From the NCBI RefSeq assembly GCF_037975245.1, contig NC_092577.1:10511513-10575512 (forward strand): 64,000 nucleotides of DNA. The letters run 5' to 3'. The notes beneath the pieces were generated by a model. It did no database searches. It worked only from the letters and a program-made list of their open reading frames with translations, and had not been told where the DNA came from. Shown one piece after another: positions 23,025 to 35,700 of the stretch. Position numbers and translations under genes: made by a program. How positions within the stretch are numbered: the first letter of the stretch is position 1; the number at the start of each line of letters is the position of its first letter. Source of the stretch: Apostichopus japonicus. Taxonomy: Eukaryota; Echinodermata; Holothuroidea; Aspidochirotida; Stichopodidae.

Positions 23025-25783
23025 GATCTGGTTCGCTGACGTCATTTTTCTAGCGCCTTCATTATATAATAGCCACCAACACAGTAGGTGTGAAAAATTC
23101 ATTAGAAAATTCCTGAAAATTCCGTGAAAGGTAGTTTAGATTAGTTATTTCACAGAGGGTGTAAGAATATAAGTCTCTGCTAAGAGGTCACTGTAAAACC
23201 CCAGGGTTTATTTCTCTTCTAAGTATAGGTTGTTGATTGGATATTTGTAAATTAGCCTCGTTATTGATGTCTGGAATATACATCACTATTAGCCACGAGA
23301 ACCGTGACCAGTCTTGTAATCGAACTGTCGGGAAAGACTGCTTGATCGTATAACTATATACTATCAATAGATTTTGAGAAAAATGCAATAATCTCTAATC
23401 ATAGTCCTGTCCTATTCATGTGATTCTCATTAAACTGATCACAAAACCTTGTATAGAGGCATATTAGTCTTTTTACATGTTAACAGAGGCCGGAAATAAT
23501 TTTCCAAGCTTATCCCCATTCTTCATAGAGATTCCTTCTGGCGATACTTAAAATTCATACAAAACACATTGATACGCCGATGTCAGAAAATATTGCAAGT
23601 TTAGGCAAGAAGTCCAGATCCCTGGTTTAAGGTTCCCAATGCATTCGGAATGGAATACTTGGTTTCTATTAAAATTGCTAACTAACATAACCTGAACCTT
23701 GGCTTTGTTCCGTTTTTCCGCGTCATTATAGTAGAATGTTACCCGGAGAAGACAAAAATGCAGACTGGAACAGAGATGCCAAATTTTGAAAATCATTTAG
23801 AGGTTTAAGAAAATGAACACTGTTTTGTGGTATTTTTATTGACACTTTTCATAAAACGTTACATTACGATTACTCAAAACATACTGCAATACTTCTAGAA
23901 AAACACTAAAATGTTTTTTTTTTTAATATATATGCATTAAAATAAGAGAATAAGGAATAATAAACAGAAAAGTGCAAAGAGAAGAAACTCAGCAACAGAA
24001 ACAAAGCGAAGTAGAATCAGAGAAAGTGTACCCCCCCCCCCCCAAAAAAAAAGTAAGGATATTTTATCAAGCATTACTTGCAAGTTAGATTCCTGAAACT
24101 TAAGTTGATTTCTTATTAAATTAATAGAAATGTCTTCATCGCTTCTTCAAAACTGCATATGGACCCTATTTTTTGGGAATATTTGAATGTTTTCAAAGTT
24201 GTTGACAGTTTGTGAATGCATCTGGCAACATCTTATAGTGTATGATGTGATCATGGCAACTGAGCTAAAACAGTCTGTCTTAACTTGTCACATTCAAATC
24301 ATCTATCAACATAGAGACCTTACATTTCTACAGAAAGTGGCATTTTGATGACTCTTCAAATAAAACAGCTGCTCAAACTTTCAAAATGTAGAGTACATAA
24401 ATGAAGAAGATATGAGGTACAGGGGGAAAAGATTTACATTTATTACCTAGAATGATACCAGTAGCATGCACATGTTTTTAAAAGTGGATTGAGAATAATT
24501 CCAATTTTTCCCGACTGGTAAAGGTATGGGCTGAATTCCTTAGCTGGGGGTAGGGGCGAGGGGTATGGAGGTCTCTCCCCTACCTTGAGAAAAGTGTCAA
24601 TGTGAAATGCAGCATTCTGAGGCATAGTTAGATAAGTAATAAGTATTATTAGTATTAATAATGCTGATAAATAATAATGTAGACATGATATATTTTGTAC
24701 AGAAGAGGGGCATGCTCTCCCCCACCTACCTCTCCTCTCCCCCCCCCCTTGAGCATGTCACTCTGTAATAACGTTAAACATCAGTCATCGATCATGTCAA
24801 AGTCAATGTAACATTTGATCATTTTAACCGAACGACTTCATCTGACAAGGTTGAGATTGGCGACCATTTAATATTTGGTGAACCACAATCCATGTGTCCA
24901 TTTCAACATATTGATGCAAACATACGACTATTCAACATAATAATACTTCCATTTAAATTAGTACCTAGTGCAACTTAAAGATGACATACATTGTATAGAC
25001 CAAGAAAATTTATATTAATTGATAGGATGATATTTGTAGAATCAAAGTTATGAAATATGAAGAAAAGGGTACTGACATTGGTGAAATGATCCGGCAATTG
25101 AATCACAAAAGTAAAGAATAAATCATGACATTAATTTCAGAATCCTTTTATTAAAATATTGAAACAAAAGGGGTAGAATATTGAATTAGTCATCCAGGTT
25201 TTAATTCTTGTGTTGTTTTCATCGAGTTGATATTCCGTTAACGTAACAAGTTTAACTTTCTTATTCAAAACTCTGTTTAGCGAGGCGTCATCTTTATGTG
25301 AGTTTTAACATGTTGCAAGTTGACATTACGAGCTGCAGTGAACCCATTCTTAGCTGAAAGTACTGACCCATTTTCAACGAATCCAATCCAAACAGTATAC
25401 CTACAGAGAGTTTCATATTTTCGCACTGCGCCCGTGGAACTCCTAACCGTAAGTTGTTCCGTTTTGATTACGTTATGTCTGAAACTCATCGCTTCATCCT
25501 TCGTTTTTAAATTCGTTTCCGAGTTTTTGCCCTTATTTAATTGCTGTCACTTACTGCAATGATGTCAACACCTTAGTCATACATGCTCTTATTAATAGAT
25601 TTGCTTAAAACGTATTTTGCGGAGTTATCATTTCGTGTGTGAAATAAATAAATATTATTCTGTGTTTGATCATTTACAAATGATTATTTGACGGTAGATG
25701 AGGGTTTTTGTAATGGAAACGTTTTTCAATAATCGCTGACTACAATTTAAGAAGACTATTCTCTTAATTCTTCACAACATTGC
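23025..25783. other. Non-coding 3' flank of TRIM gene 3
   Basis: Collinear with the flanks of the other two copies. It has C tracts near 24030 and 24739. No gene recognised; the open frame of 2716-2925 in unit 1 recurs at 25277-25489. Confidence 0.55.
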
Positions 25784-27952
25784 CTATAACCCGTACATGT
25801 ACAGTTTCGCTGATGTAGATGATGCTACTAACAGTTTCTCCTCATCATCCGTTCTGCTTATAGTCAGACGAAAAACCATGTCATTTATTGGTTTTGTTGT
25901 TGCCAGCTGTTTGCCATCCTGATTGTATTGTACGATTACTCCGTTAACGTTACCGCGGATAGATGCTCGCCACAATACGTAGATGAAATCGTTTACGTCT
26001 GTACAAACACTGATAGGTATGAATTGGCATCCTTCCAAATCTGGTTTTGTGAATTCATACATCAGTGTACTCTCTGTTCCCGCCATGTAGATTGCGTATG
26101 CTCTCTTACATTTATTGTCACTACATACCAGGAGATTACCTCTATGTACAGTGATATCTTGCAAACCACTGATTACATCTGGTAGCTTTATGGTGTGAAT
26201 GTAATTCAACTTATTATCAAATACATACACATATCTGCTGTTAGTGCCAACAAAGACGTGCTTGCTATCAGGATCGGTCGTCACACTCCACACCAATAGA
26301 TCTGCTGGAAATATGTTTTTGCGTTTGTACGATTTATCACGGACATCGTAAATACCGATTTCATCGGGATAACAGACGGTTACAACTTTAAACTTTGATA
26401 ACGAACAACAGAAACGATATGGGGTAGACGTCTTGGCAGACTTAATCTGCTTTTGTGTTAGTATGTCTCGTCTTCTGTTCATGACAGTAATATGGGAGTG
26501 CTCAGGTGATGACTCGCCAGTGATGACGATGTTACCATCCCTGGTGCTCGTAATACCACTCATTTTCCAACCTTTAGCTTTGATGTCCTCAACAATGAAA
26601 ACAGACTCTGGATGATCAGCGATTATGACGTCATTGGTAATGGATTTTGCTAAATCACTGAGATTAACATCCGATAACGATTCTATTTCTGGAAAGTCCT
26701 TTTTCATTTCTTCTATCAGAGGTTCGCTGGCTGCTCTAATACCAGGGATACACTGAGCATATGTCCACTTGTCTTTAGAAGCGAAAATAGATGAAGTCGT
26801 AACTGTGAAGTTTTCATATCGCTTAACAATCTGGTCACAATAATCTGATAGTTTCTTTAGTTCATCTTCGTTTCTTCTGGGAAGTTGTTCTGTAGCGGTT
26901 GTGAAATTCTTTACATTGGCTTCTAATCTTCTAAGTTTTCTACGGAGTTCGTCCTCAATTTCATCATACCTTTCTTTTAAATCTTCTGCTTCGTTGTCAT
27001 ATTTTGTATCTGTTGCTTTCCTGTAGACATCATATTTTACTTTCAATTCTTCCAATTCTTGTTCGAAAAGAAGACTCATTCGTTTGTGTTGACATCTTCT
27101 TCGGTTTTCTATATCCTCTAAGTCTCGTCCTTTGCCATCGGTAATTCCGGCAAGTTGTTTATTAATCTTATCTACCTGCGGTTTCTGCTGATCGATCAAA
27201 TCTGTTGTCATTTTGGCGAGGTTTTCCTTCGTATTTCGGGTAATGTTACTGATTTTATTTGAAAAGTCGTATAATTTAGGTTTTTGTATCTCTAATTCAG
27301 CCAGTTTCTGTTCGAGCAATTGTCTTTCACTTTGAGCTAACTCAGTTACGTCATGTAGGTCATGACCTTTGTGTTTACTGTATGTACAAATCACACAAAC
27401 TGGTACATTTCCGCAACTACTGCAACATAATATGGCGCTCTCTTTCACATGTGTATGGCACCTAGGATCTTCCGTAAGTGCTGCTAATTTATCCAGTGTT
27501 AGGTGATTATCTTCAATACTTTCCAATTTCAGAGTATGTGGTTGATGATCTATAAACATTTTATTGATGATGTGAATCTCGTAGCATTCTTCACACAAAA
27601 AATCGCAACATTTAAAGCAGTAGGCTGAAACTATCGTGTTCTTTGAACAGCTGATGCATTTCTTTAAATCTTGACTTTCAAAACATTTTTGCAATTGTAT
27701 AAACTCTAGTATACTCTTCATATGAAAGTCAGTCTTGAAATCGTCAACCCCATTCTCTGGTACGTCATAATCCTGTTTACACATTGGACACTTAACCGCC
27801 CCATCTTGGCTGATTTCAACGACAGTTTGCAAACATTCTCTACAGTATCGATGCAGACATGGCAGCAGCTTTGGTTCCTTAAAGTGATCCAAGCAAATCG
27901 GACACTGGAAGAAATTATCTTCCATGTCCCTAAGAGGGGTAGCAGAGGCCAT
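25784..27952 (-). CDS. TRIM-like RING/B-box/coiled-coil protein, copy 3, with divergent coiled-coil patch
   Basis: Predicted 722 aa. RING, B-boxes and C-terminal region are nearly the same as in copies 1 and 2. It is two codons shorter in the propeller-like region (KSYKRKNIFPADLLV against KSYRGKKISKFPADRLV in copy 1). The striking difference is in the coiled coil: nucleotides about 27021-27155 encode DLEDIENRRRCQHKRMSLLF where copies 1 and 2 have SLRAIEHRRRQEQGQTRLLF. Base changes are dense there while flanking sequence is almost unchanged. All zinc ligands are present and no stop is seen. Start chosen as in copy 1. Confidence 0.9.
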   Translation of the reverse strand: MASATPLRDMEDNFFQCPICLDHFKEPKLLPCLHRYCRECLQTVVEISQDGAVKCPMCKQDYDVPENGVDDFKTDFHMKSILEFIQLQKCFESQDLKKCISCSKNTIVSAYCFKCCDFLCEECYEIHIINKMFIDHQPHTLKLESIEDNHLTLDKLAALTEDPRCHTHVKESAILCCSSCGNVPVCVICTYSKHKGHDLHDVTELAQSERQLLEQKLAELEIQKPKLYDFSNKISNITRNTKENLAKMTTDLIDQQKPQVDKINKQLAGITDGKGRDLEDIENRRRCQHKRMSLLFEQELEELKVKYDVYRKATDTKYDNEAEDLKERYDEIEDELRRKLRRLEANVKNFTTATEQLPRRNEDELKKLSDYCDQIVKRYENFTVTTSSIFASKDKWTYAQCIPGIRAASEPLIEEMKKDFPEIESLSDVNLSDLAKSITNDVIIADHPESVFIVEDIKAKGWKMSGITSTRDGNIVITGESSPEHSHITVMNRRRDILTQKQIKSAKTSTPYRFCCSLSKFKVVTVCYPDEIGIYDVRDKSYKRKNIFPADLLVWSVTTDPDSKHVFVGTNSRYVYVFDNKLNYIHTIKLPDVISGLQDITVHRGNLLVCSDNKCKRAYAIYMAGTESTLMYEFTKPDLEGCQFIPISVCTDVNDFIYVLWRASIRGNVNGVIVQYNQDGKQLATTKPINDMVFRLTISRTDDEEKLLVASSTSAKLYMYGL

Positions 27953-27972
27953 CGTTCTGGTAGATGCGATTT

Positions 27973-28126
27973 CTGGAGTACAGAGCAAAATAAGCGCGGT
28001 GGATAAATATTATTGTAGTGATTATAGTAATTTTTTCAACAAATTTCCCAAATTTAGATTCATCATTTAACACTGATGACAACATATGTGAGCCTCATGT
28101 ACAGATTGCACATATCTTATTCTTAC
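27973..28126 (-). other. Predicted 5'-leader intron of TRIM gene 3
   Basis: Donor GTGAAAG|GTAAGA at 28127/28126 and acceptor TACTCCAG|AAATC at 27973/27972; 154 nt. Confidence 0.6.
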
Positions 28127-29060
28127 CTTTCACTGTAAGTTTTCTATGTTTAAGAGGATCCACTGGTAACGGCCAATACACTTCATTCGGTATTACCTTT
28201 GCTTTCCGTGCTTGACTAATGTTATATTCAATCTATATATAACTCACTACCTTTAACCTATGTCATGTAGTCGTAAGACCATGGGCGTCTTGTCGTAAAC
28301 AATTTTGTTAACAAGTTCCCTAAATTTTGAATTACTTCCATATATCAGTATATCGATTTAACACTGATGAAAACATACCATAGCCTCATGTACAGATTGC
28401 ACATATAGTATGCCTACCTTTCACTGTTCGATTTCTATGTATATAGAGGATCCACTGGTAACGGCCAATACACTTTATTCGGTATTCATTTTGCTTTCCG
28501 TGTTTGACTAATTCTATATGCAATCTATATATAACTCACTACCTTTAACCTATGTCATGTAGTCGTTAGACCATGGGCGTCTTGTCGTTATCAAATCTGT
28601 TACCAAATTTCCTAAATTTTGAATTACCTCCATATATCAGTATATCGTTTTAACACAGTTGAAAACATATCATAGTCTCATGAACAGATTGCACATATAT
28701 TATGCCTACCATTCACTGTTCGTTGTCTACGTATATAGATGATCCACTGTAACGGCCAGTAAACTTCCTTCGGTGTAAATTTTCTTCCGTGCTTGACAAA
28801 TTCTATACTCAATATATATATATATATATATATCACTCAGTACGTTTAACCTATGTCATGTATTCGTTAGACCATGGGCAGCATGTCGTTAACAATTCTG
28901 TCAACAAGTTTCCTAAGAAAACATATCATAGCCTCATGTACAGATCGCAAATATCTTATGCCTACCTTTCCACTGTTCGTTTTCTATGTATATAGAGGAT
29001 CCACTGGTAACGGCCAGTTTACTTCCTTCGGTATTACGTTTTGATCTATATGCTATCTAT
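28010..29060. repeat. ~290-bp tandem repeat array upstream of TRIM gene 3
   Basis: About four copies anchored near 28158, 28449, 28740 and 28997. An AT dinucleotide run near 28812-28833 is expanded only in this unit. Confidence 0.88.
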
Positions 29061-29395
29061 ATATAAATAACTATGTCATGAGTCGTATGACCGTGAACGT
29101 AGAACAGAATTCAAAGTTGAACAAAATTCGCAAATAGCACTATACAGAGTATTCAAAAGTCCATGACGGTCGTCATGGTGCTATTCTTCCCGACCTTTGT
29201 GTCACATTCTAATTTGCACTCTACCATACTGATGTTTGTTGATATAACCCCCCAAAAAAATCAAAGATCACTAGTAATAGAATTGCAAGTGCCCAAAACT
29301 GACAAATTATACCATATATGATTTTAAACGTTGTCTGTGTAGCCATCACGAACAGAAATATGGAAAATTTTTAGTTATCATTACACCAAAAGGTA

Positions 29396-32340
29396 AATTC
29401 GTAGGGACAAAAAAGAATTGTTCGCAAAAACAATAAAATGGGTTCTTGGTTTGGCCTATTACCTTTGAGACCTTTACGTTCATACCAATATCATTACTGA
29501 ACATTTTTCAAAAGTTCAATTACAGAATTCGGTTTTCTAATAAAGTAGCGATCTTTGCTGTTTTTATATGTATGTAAAACGGCATTACAGTGGGGTTGGT
29601 TTATATATAATGCTTCAGTATTTGCGTTTGAGTTTTACACACCATGCCCGCTTAGGAATGGAACGAAATGCAGATGTTAACCTTTACTAGAGCTATGGCA
29701 AGAACGGTACGACGACAAATAACTAGTACGTCTTGAATCCTTCTTTGACAAAAGAGACGTTAATTTTCACAAGACCTGTTATGTTGGATTGAATTTAAAT
29801 AGAATATTTCAGTTTACTTTTATTCTGGTCTGTTGCAATTAAACATTTTCGGCTCATTTTCGACCTGCTAAAATCTGTCATTTCATCTCTTTTTATTTCT
29901 TGCATTTCTTGCAGTAGGCTGTACAAAGAGATATGAACATCAACCTGGGTCATACTTCTAAATGCATATTAAACTGAATTTACGACGAAGATTAACGAAT
30001 GTTTCCTTACCTTATCTCATCTTCTTGGACAATTTTCGTAGTTTTCTTTTTCTCTTTATAATAATCTAATGAGGAGTCTAACTACTAGTTATATGTATTA
30101 CCCGATTGATACCTTGACCCCACCCCAAGCTAGTGTGGCTCTGATTGAGTGCATGGAACCCGTTATATTTCCATCCCTTTCGCTCACACTGGCACATGGG
30201 TTAACGGAAAAAATAAAAGATGAAATAATGTATGGATGCACGACCCGGTAGTGTGGACACCCGGACTATCGATAAACAGGGAAATGGTCAAACGTATAGT
30301 CACAATATAAGAACAAACAGCAACAACAGCCAGGAAGGTCTCACTACATTACATTACAAGTAGCAATCGTTTGGCAGGCATGGACAAATACAACTGGTAA
30401 CTACGAACATTTTTAAGATGTGTTTATAAAAAGTTAATAGGGCCTATAAGTTGTTTTCAATATTTAATGGTTTATCGTTATTTCATAAAGTTTCATCTTG
30501 TCTCTGATAAACCTGATTGCGCTAAATGCTAATACTGTTTTTGTGTTTGTTGATATCGAAATTTCAATGAAGTACACCCATCGCTAAAGCTGTTGCTAGA
30601 TCACATATAAATAAAATAAAAAATCCTTGAATCACGATTACAGTTTGAATATGATTATTAATTAAACCACCGTGGAATCAGCCCTCGACAGATGTAGACG
30701 TAAAAATATTAAATAAAAGTCATTCACTACAGGTCATGCTTACATAACTACAAGATATTGATTTGATGTGATTTTAAAAACTGTATTTTAACCATCGTCG
30801 CTTAATATTGTTAGTATGTATAGTAATAGGTAAGTTTGAGACAAAGTGTACCTTTTAAGCAGCTTCAAACTAAAGAAATGATGAATGGCAAAAAGAAACC
30901 AACGGGTTAAGGGGAATCCACAGAAGCTATCACTATGTAAGGTCCTCATGAACAAAAGACAAATCACAAAGGAAAAAAAGAAAAAGGAAACATTAACAAT
31001 AAACAAGTACTTAGTTGACATGGTTTTGCAGAAAAATATTCGTGAAATAAAAGAATGATGTTGGGTCTCGCAAAAGCAAGTATATACTTATTGTCTTCAA
31101 GTTGAAGACAATAAGTATATACTTGCTTTTGCGATAAAAAAAATTGAAAAACAACTGTTAAGTGTATTATTAGTACTGAGTATATGCTACTGTTACAATC
31201 ATGAATACTAGTGCAATTATCATGGCTGTTTGACGTACATTAGGCTACACTCAGATAATGTATCATTTAATTGTCTACTACTCCAGGCTGGGTCAACGGA
31301 AGACATGTTAATCACGATACGATATGAGCAATTAACGTTCGTTTAACAGATCTATAACGACCACCAATCTAATTCCCAGTTTTACAGTTTTCAGTTTTTA
31401 TTTTCACAACTGTCCAAGGCATGTGTGGCAGCTCATGCTTAAATAATACTAGAAAATCCAAAAGAAAGGACTCCTCACGTTTCGGAACAAAATGAAGAAC
31501 TGCATGATACATGTTTTCATTGTTTTGTTTACAGGTTTACAGGGCAAAAAGATATTCTGGGCTGTTTTGCATATCATTATCGAAGACAAATAACCTTAAA
31601 ACTGATTTCAAGCTGTAATAAATGGGAACCAAATTAATGCAAACCTCTCCATGTCTGACCTAAAAATATGTTTCAATAAGTGTTTCAGGGCTTCTTAAAA
31701 TTACAACTTCATTGGCAGGAAACAATTTGGAATGTGATGTGCCCTTGATTTTGCCCTGAGGTTATAGGTGACTCATGATAACTTACCTACTTCTGATGTA
31801 CTACATAAATATAAATAGTTCAACCGCGGTAACCGCAGCCAGAATAAAGCAAAGGTTAAAAGTATAAACTCGATTCACCTTCGTTGACTATTTGAATACG
31901 ATAACGGTATTGTAAAACCATGCGGTATGTGTACAGTCTTACCGACCTAAGCTAGTTTCCTTATCAACGTCTCATTTGGCTATACAACGAGCATTATGAT
32001 ATATGGGAAGGCGTGGACCAAAGGTGTCCTGCATAACAAAGGCTACAAAGGACTTGCTATATCTTGAGAAAGTTTATTAAAGGTGTCTATGTCTATTGAC
32101 AACAAGTGCGAACAGAAAATAGTTTGTGTGTTCACGTTCCGATTAAAACTGATATTTTCCTGGTATAGTTCGATGAAAAACCTCAAATGCAATAAACAAT
32201 AGGCCGTTTTAGTTGTTCTTATATTCTGGTAGGTAATGTTAAAGAATAGAATGCATGACGCAATGTATACATACAACAGAAACAAAGTCATATGACAATA
32301 TTGTCGTAAATAGTTTTCTTGTTATACTGCTATACAATAC
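29396..32340. other. Unique intergenic region between the two TRIM clusters
   Basis: No supported gene. Open frames at 30069-30251 and 30788-31021 have no family motifs and low-complexity composition. The only notable structure is the palindrome at 31068-31134. Confidence 0.5.
31068..31134. repeat. Perfect 67-nt palindrome
   Basis: The left arm 31068-31100 (tcgcaaaagcaagtatatac...) is the exact reverse complement of 31102-31134, with a single G between. No mismatch over 33 bp. Confidence 0.97.
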
Positions 32341-32344
32341 TACT

Positions 32345-32715
32345 ATGAAAATCCCCATTACACTACTACTACTACCTTTACTACTACTACGACGACAACT
32401 ACTACTACTACTACCACTTCTACTAGCCTACTACTATACTGCTACTGCTACTACTACTGTACCAATACTACCAATACTTTTACTACTACAACTACTGCTA
32501 CTATTACTACTACTATTACTAGTACTGCGACTACAACCCCTTCTACTGCTACTTCTACCAATACCAATACTACTACCACTACTACTAATATTAATACTAC
32601 AACTACTACCACTGCTACTACTACTACGTCTACTACTAATAATCCCAATACTACCACTACTACTGCTACAACTACTTCTACTAGAACTACTACTACTACT
32701 ACTGCTACTACGTGA
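32345..32715. repeat. CTA/ACT trinucleotide microsatellite
   Basis: About 370 bp of imperfect CTA (ACT) repeats with CTG, CAA and CTT interruptions. Open frames through it on both strands (poly-Leu, poly-Ser, poly-Val) follow from the repeat and are not genes. Confidence 0.95.
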
Positions 32716-32719
32716 AGCA

Positions 32720-35700
32720 TTCAAATGTAAATCATAACAATATGGGAAATCCGGAGAGTAACATTATATTGATTGACTAAAAAGGAAGATTTATCCAAAT
32801 TATTCAATACGACAGTATTCATGTCAAGACGACATATTTATTGTCTTGAATTTCTGAAAGTGTGATTCACGGTAGTGCATTAGCGAAATGTTTTCCGAAA
32901 CGATATGTGTGTTTGAAGGATGCTAAATTGTTCCTTAATCGAGATCTGCAATCACTCCTTTCACAGTGTAATCGTTCAATCTGCCGGCGCTCTTTCAGAG
33001 GATGTCCGACTACACTTCCTTGATTTATGAGTAATGAACCCGTTTCGCGAAATTTCATTGAAAGTAAGGCCTACGTACAATGTTTACATGATTGCTTAAA
33101 AGCTTATTTTGCTCCATCGACAACAAATGACGCGATTCTACATTTGACTTTCAAAGTGTCGATGTTAACTTGCTCACATTTTATCAAATGTGCCGAGTGA
33201 ACGTTGCAAATTGTTTTACCGTTGTACGAATTCCGCGCATTTCGCACTACTAGATAGTTACTAAGAAGTTCATTGACCATGTATTCGAACTTGGAAAACC
33301 CCAAACACGCCCGCCAGACGTGACTTAGGACTATTTCACTTGTATGTTGTATAGGGCTAATTATGCTTGCTGAGCTTAACACACAGACTCCGTCATCGCC
33401 CATGGTAGACTATACGTTCAACTTTGAACACAATTTAAGGGTTCGTGTAGTTTATTCAACCATGTGACCATTATACGCCCGCCAGACGTGTCTTAGGACC
33501 ATCCCACTTGTATGTTGTATTGCCACATGATATGCAACCAGTTGATCAGATACACAAACAATGCACTGGCAGATTTTATTTGTACATTTGTTGTCGTATG
33601 TGGTCATTGTAGGATGTTGACCCGTGTAAAGATAGGACTCGTGTAGTTTAAAGCATTAGCCTATTGCTGGTATTACGCATATGACTCCGTCATCGGTCAT
33701 GGTAGACTATACTTTCAATTTTGAACACAACTGAGGGTACGTTTAGTTTATTCAGCCATTTGGCCATTATTAAAAGATATCGGATTAACTTGGTGCGCGA
33801 GATCTCGTATGAAACGAGTTGGCTATCGTCAAGTACTGATAAGCTAGGCTACTACGGTACTACTGTATAATATACATTCATCAAAATAGGCGAATTTCAT
33901 CGTCTTGAGCAAGTGCTACCTTCCTATGCAATATCATTTAATAGAGTAGGTACACACACCGTGTTTCGGCTCCTCAAATGATAATCAAACAAGGAACAAT
34001 CCTTGTTAATCGATCGATTCATTCAGTGTTCAGTGGGATCTCACTCATTAACATAACTTCACGGTATGATCAAACATATATATTGCTTGACCATAGTTAT
34101 ATATAGATGAACTGAGTCAAATGATTCGTGAAATCTAATTGGTCTTTGACAGTCCACGTGATGTGGAAGCAAACACAAAGATCCGCATATATTGGAGATA
34201 CACAACCAAATATCGTTTTCCGTGGGAACACGTGAGGAGAATGTGGATTTCTATGACATGTTGGCGTGAAGCGATAAGGAAGGAACGTTTTAATTTACAG
34301 AGTGTTTCAGCTTCTATATTATATTTACGTCAGATAATACAAATACCAATAATGTAATTTTCACTCTATGTAGTAATTTGTAACTCTTAATTCCACCAGT
34401 ACAAGTGGTCCAGTTAGTCCACCTTTTTTTAACATAATTCTCAATAATTTCGAAAGTGATATTAACTGGACAAATATGGGAAAATGTTCAGCTAAGTGAC
34501 GTTCGTTTACTGAAATGAAAAAGACAATGAAATTATGCATAATTAAATATATTTTCCGTGCCATAAGGTATATAGTCGCTTCATTCCTAGATGACATGTA
34601 CTGGTCTTTATGTCAGTAACTCTGAGATTCTTTTACTGCACAGCAATATAATAAACTAAACTGAGATGCCCTTCTCTATCGATACAGACATCACATTTTA
34701 CGTCGTTGTTTGTTCATTTTACGTGGCAACTAATACAACTTTCCCGGGTGTTGTTTTTCTGTTAGTAGTTTTGCCTATTTGTCTACTTGTTAATGTGATC
34801 GTACAACCAAATTACCATCTACTTGTCTTGTTGTGAGTTACAAGCTTCTATACAGCAACATGCTACAGTGCACTCAACGAGATATCACGTGGAAAAATTT
34901 CAAAAAATGTATATTTAAGGAATATCAATCTTATGATTAAAATATCGTCGTTTGAGTTTACTTTACCATCATGTCATAATTTCAATCTTTAGTCTATTTA
35001 ACCCAACATATTACCAAAATTATGACAAAAATCAAATCAAATGAAACAAAAAGTATTAAACATGATATTATGCAATGCATTCAAGTCACAAACAAATATT
35101 AAAATGTGAAATAACAGTTTATACTTTAGTTGAAAGGCTAGAAAACATATTGATAAAGCTTCAATTATGAAATTTCATTCAGGCAATCCTAACATTTACT
35201 TCCGTAAGAGAACTTGGTGGAAGTCAGGAAAGTACAATGTTGTTAGTGATGAGACAATTCATCCAGGTATATTTACTGGAGTAATATGTGACAAAAATGC
35301 AAAATAATGACCAATCGTTTGTTATCACCATATGATTTTCAGGCTGAATATCATATAAATTTCCGTACGATTTCATGATTGACAATACATCCTGCATGGT
35401 AAGCTATCGAATCGTTATCAATTCATAAACCTTTTATCCATATTTAACTTTTTTTTACTTTACTACCTTACTTTGTCGTCCACTAGATTATAATATTTGC
35501 GCACGTTTTAGTTTGAGGATCAGTTCAATCCATGGTGAGTTTATAGCTAGGGTTAATTTCAGTCAGTTACAATTTTTTACACTAAAGTTAACCCTTATCA
35601 TTCATGAAATTATAGCTCACGTTAATTCTAATAAGCAATCAAGTTATAGCTACGATAACTGGCTGCCAGAAATCAATTTCAGCTAGAGCTAATTCTAGCT

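Larger units (their letters stand above)
22162..29395. repeat. Tandem TRIM-gene unit 3 (last, truncated)
   Basis: Collinear with unit 2 until about 29395, where after cattacacca the similarity stops and unique sequence begins. The array therefore ends here on the right. Confidence 0.9.

Noticed and set aside
32255-32737. Long leucine-, serine- and valine-rich open frames on both strands
   Set aside because: They are produced by the CTA/ACT trinucleotide repeat, which lacks stops in several frames.
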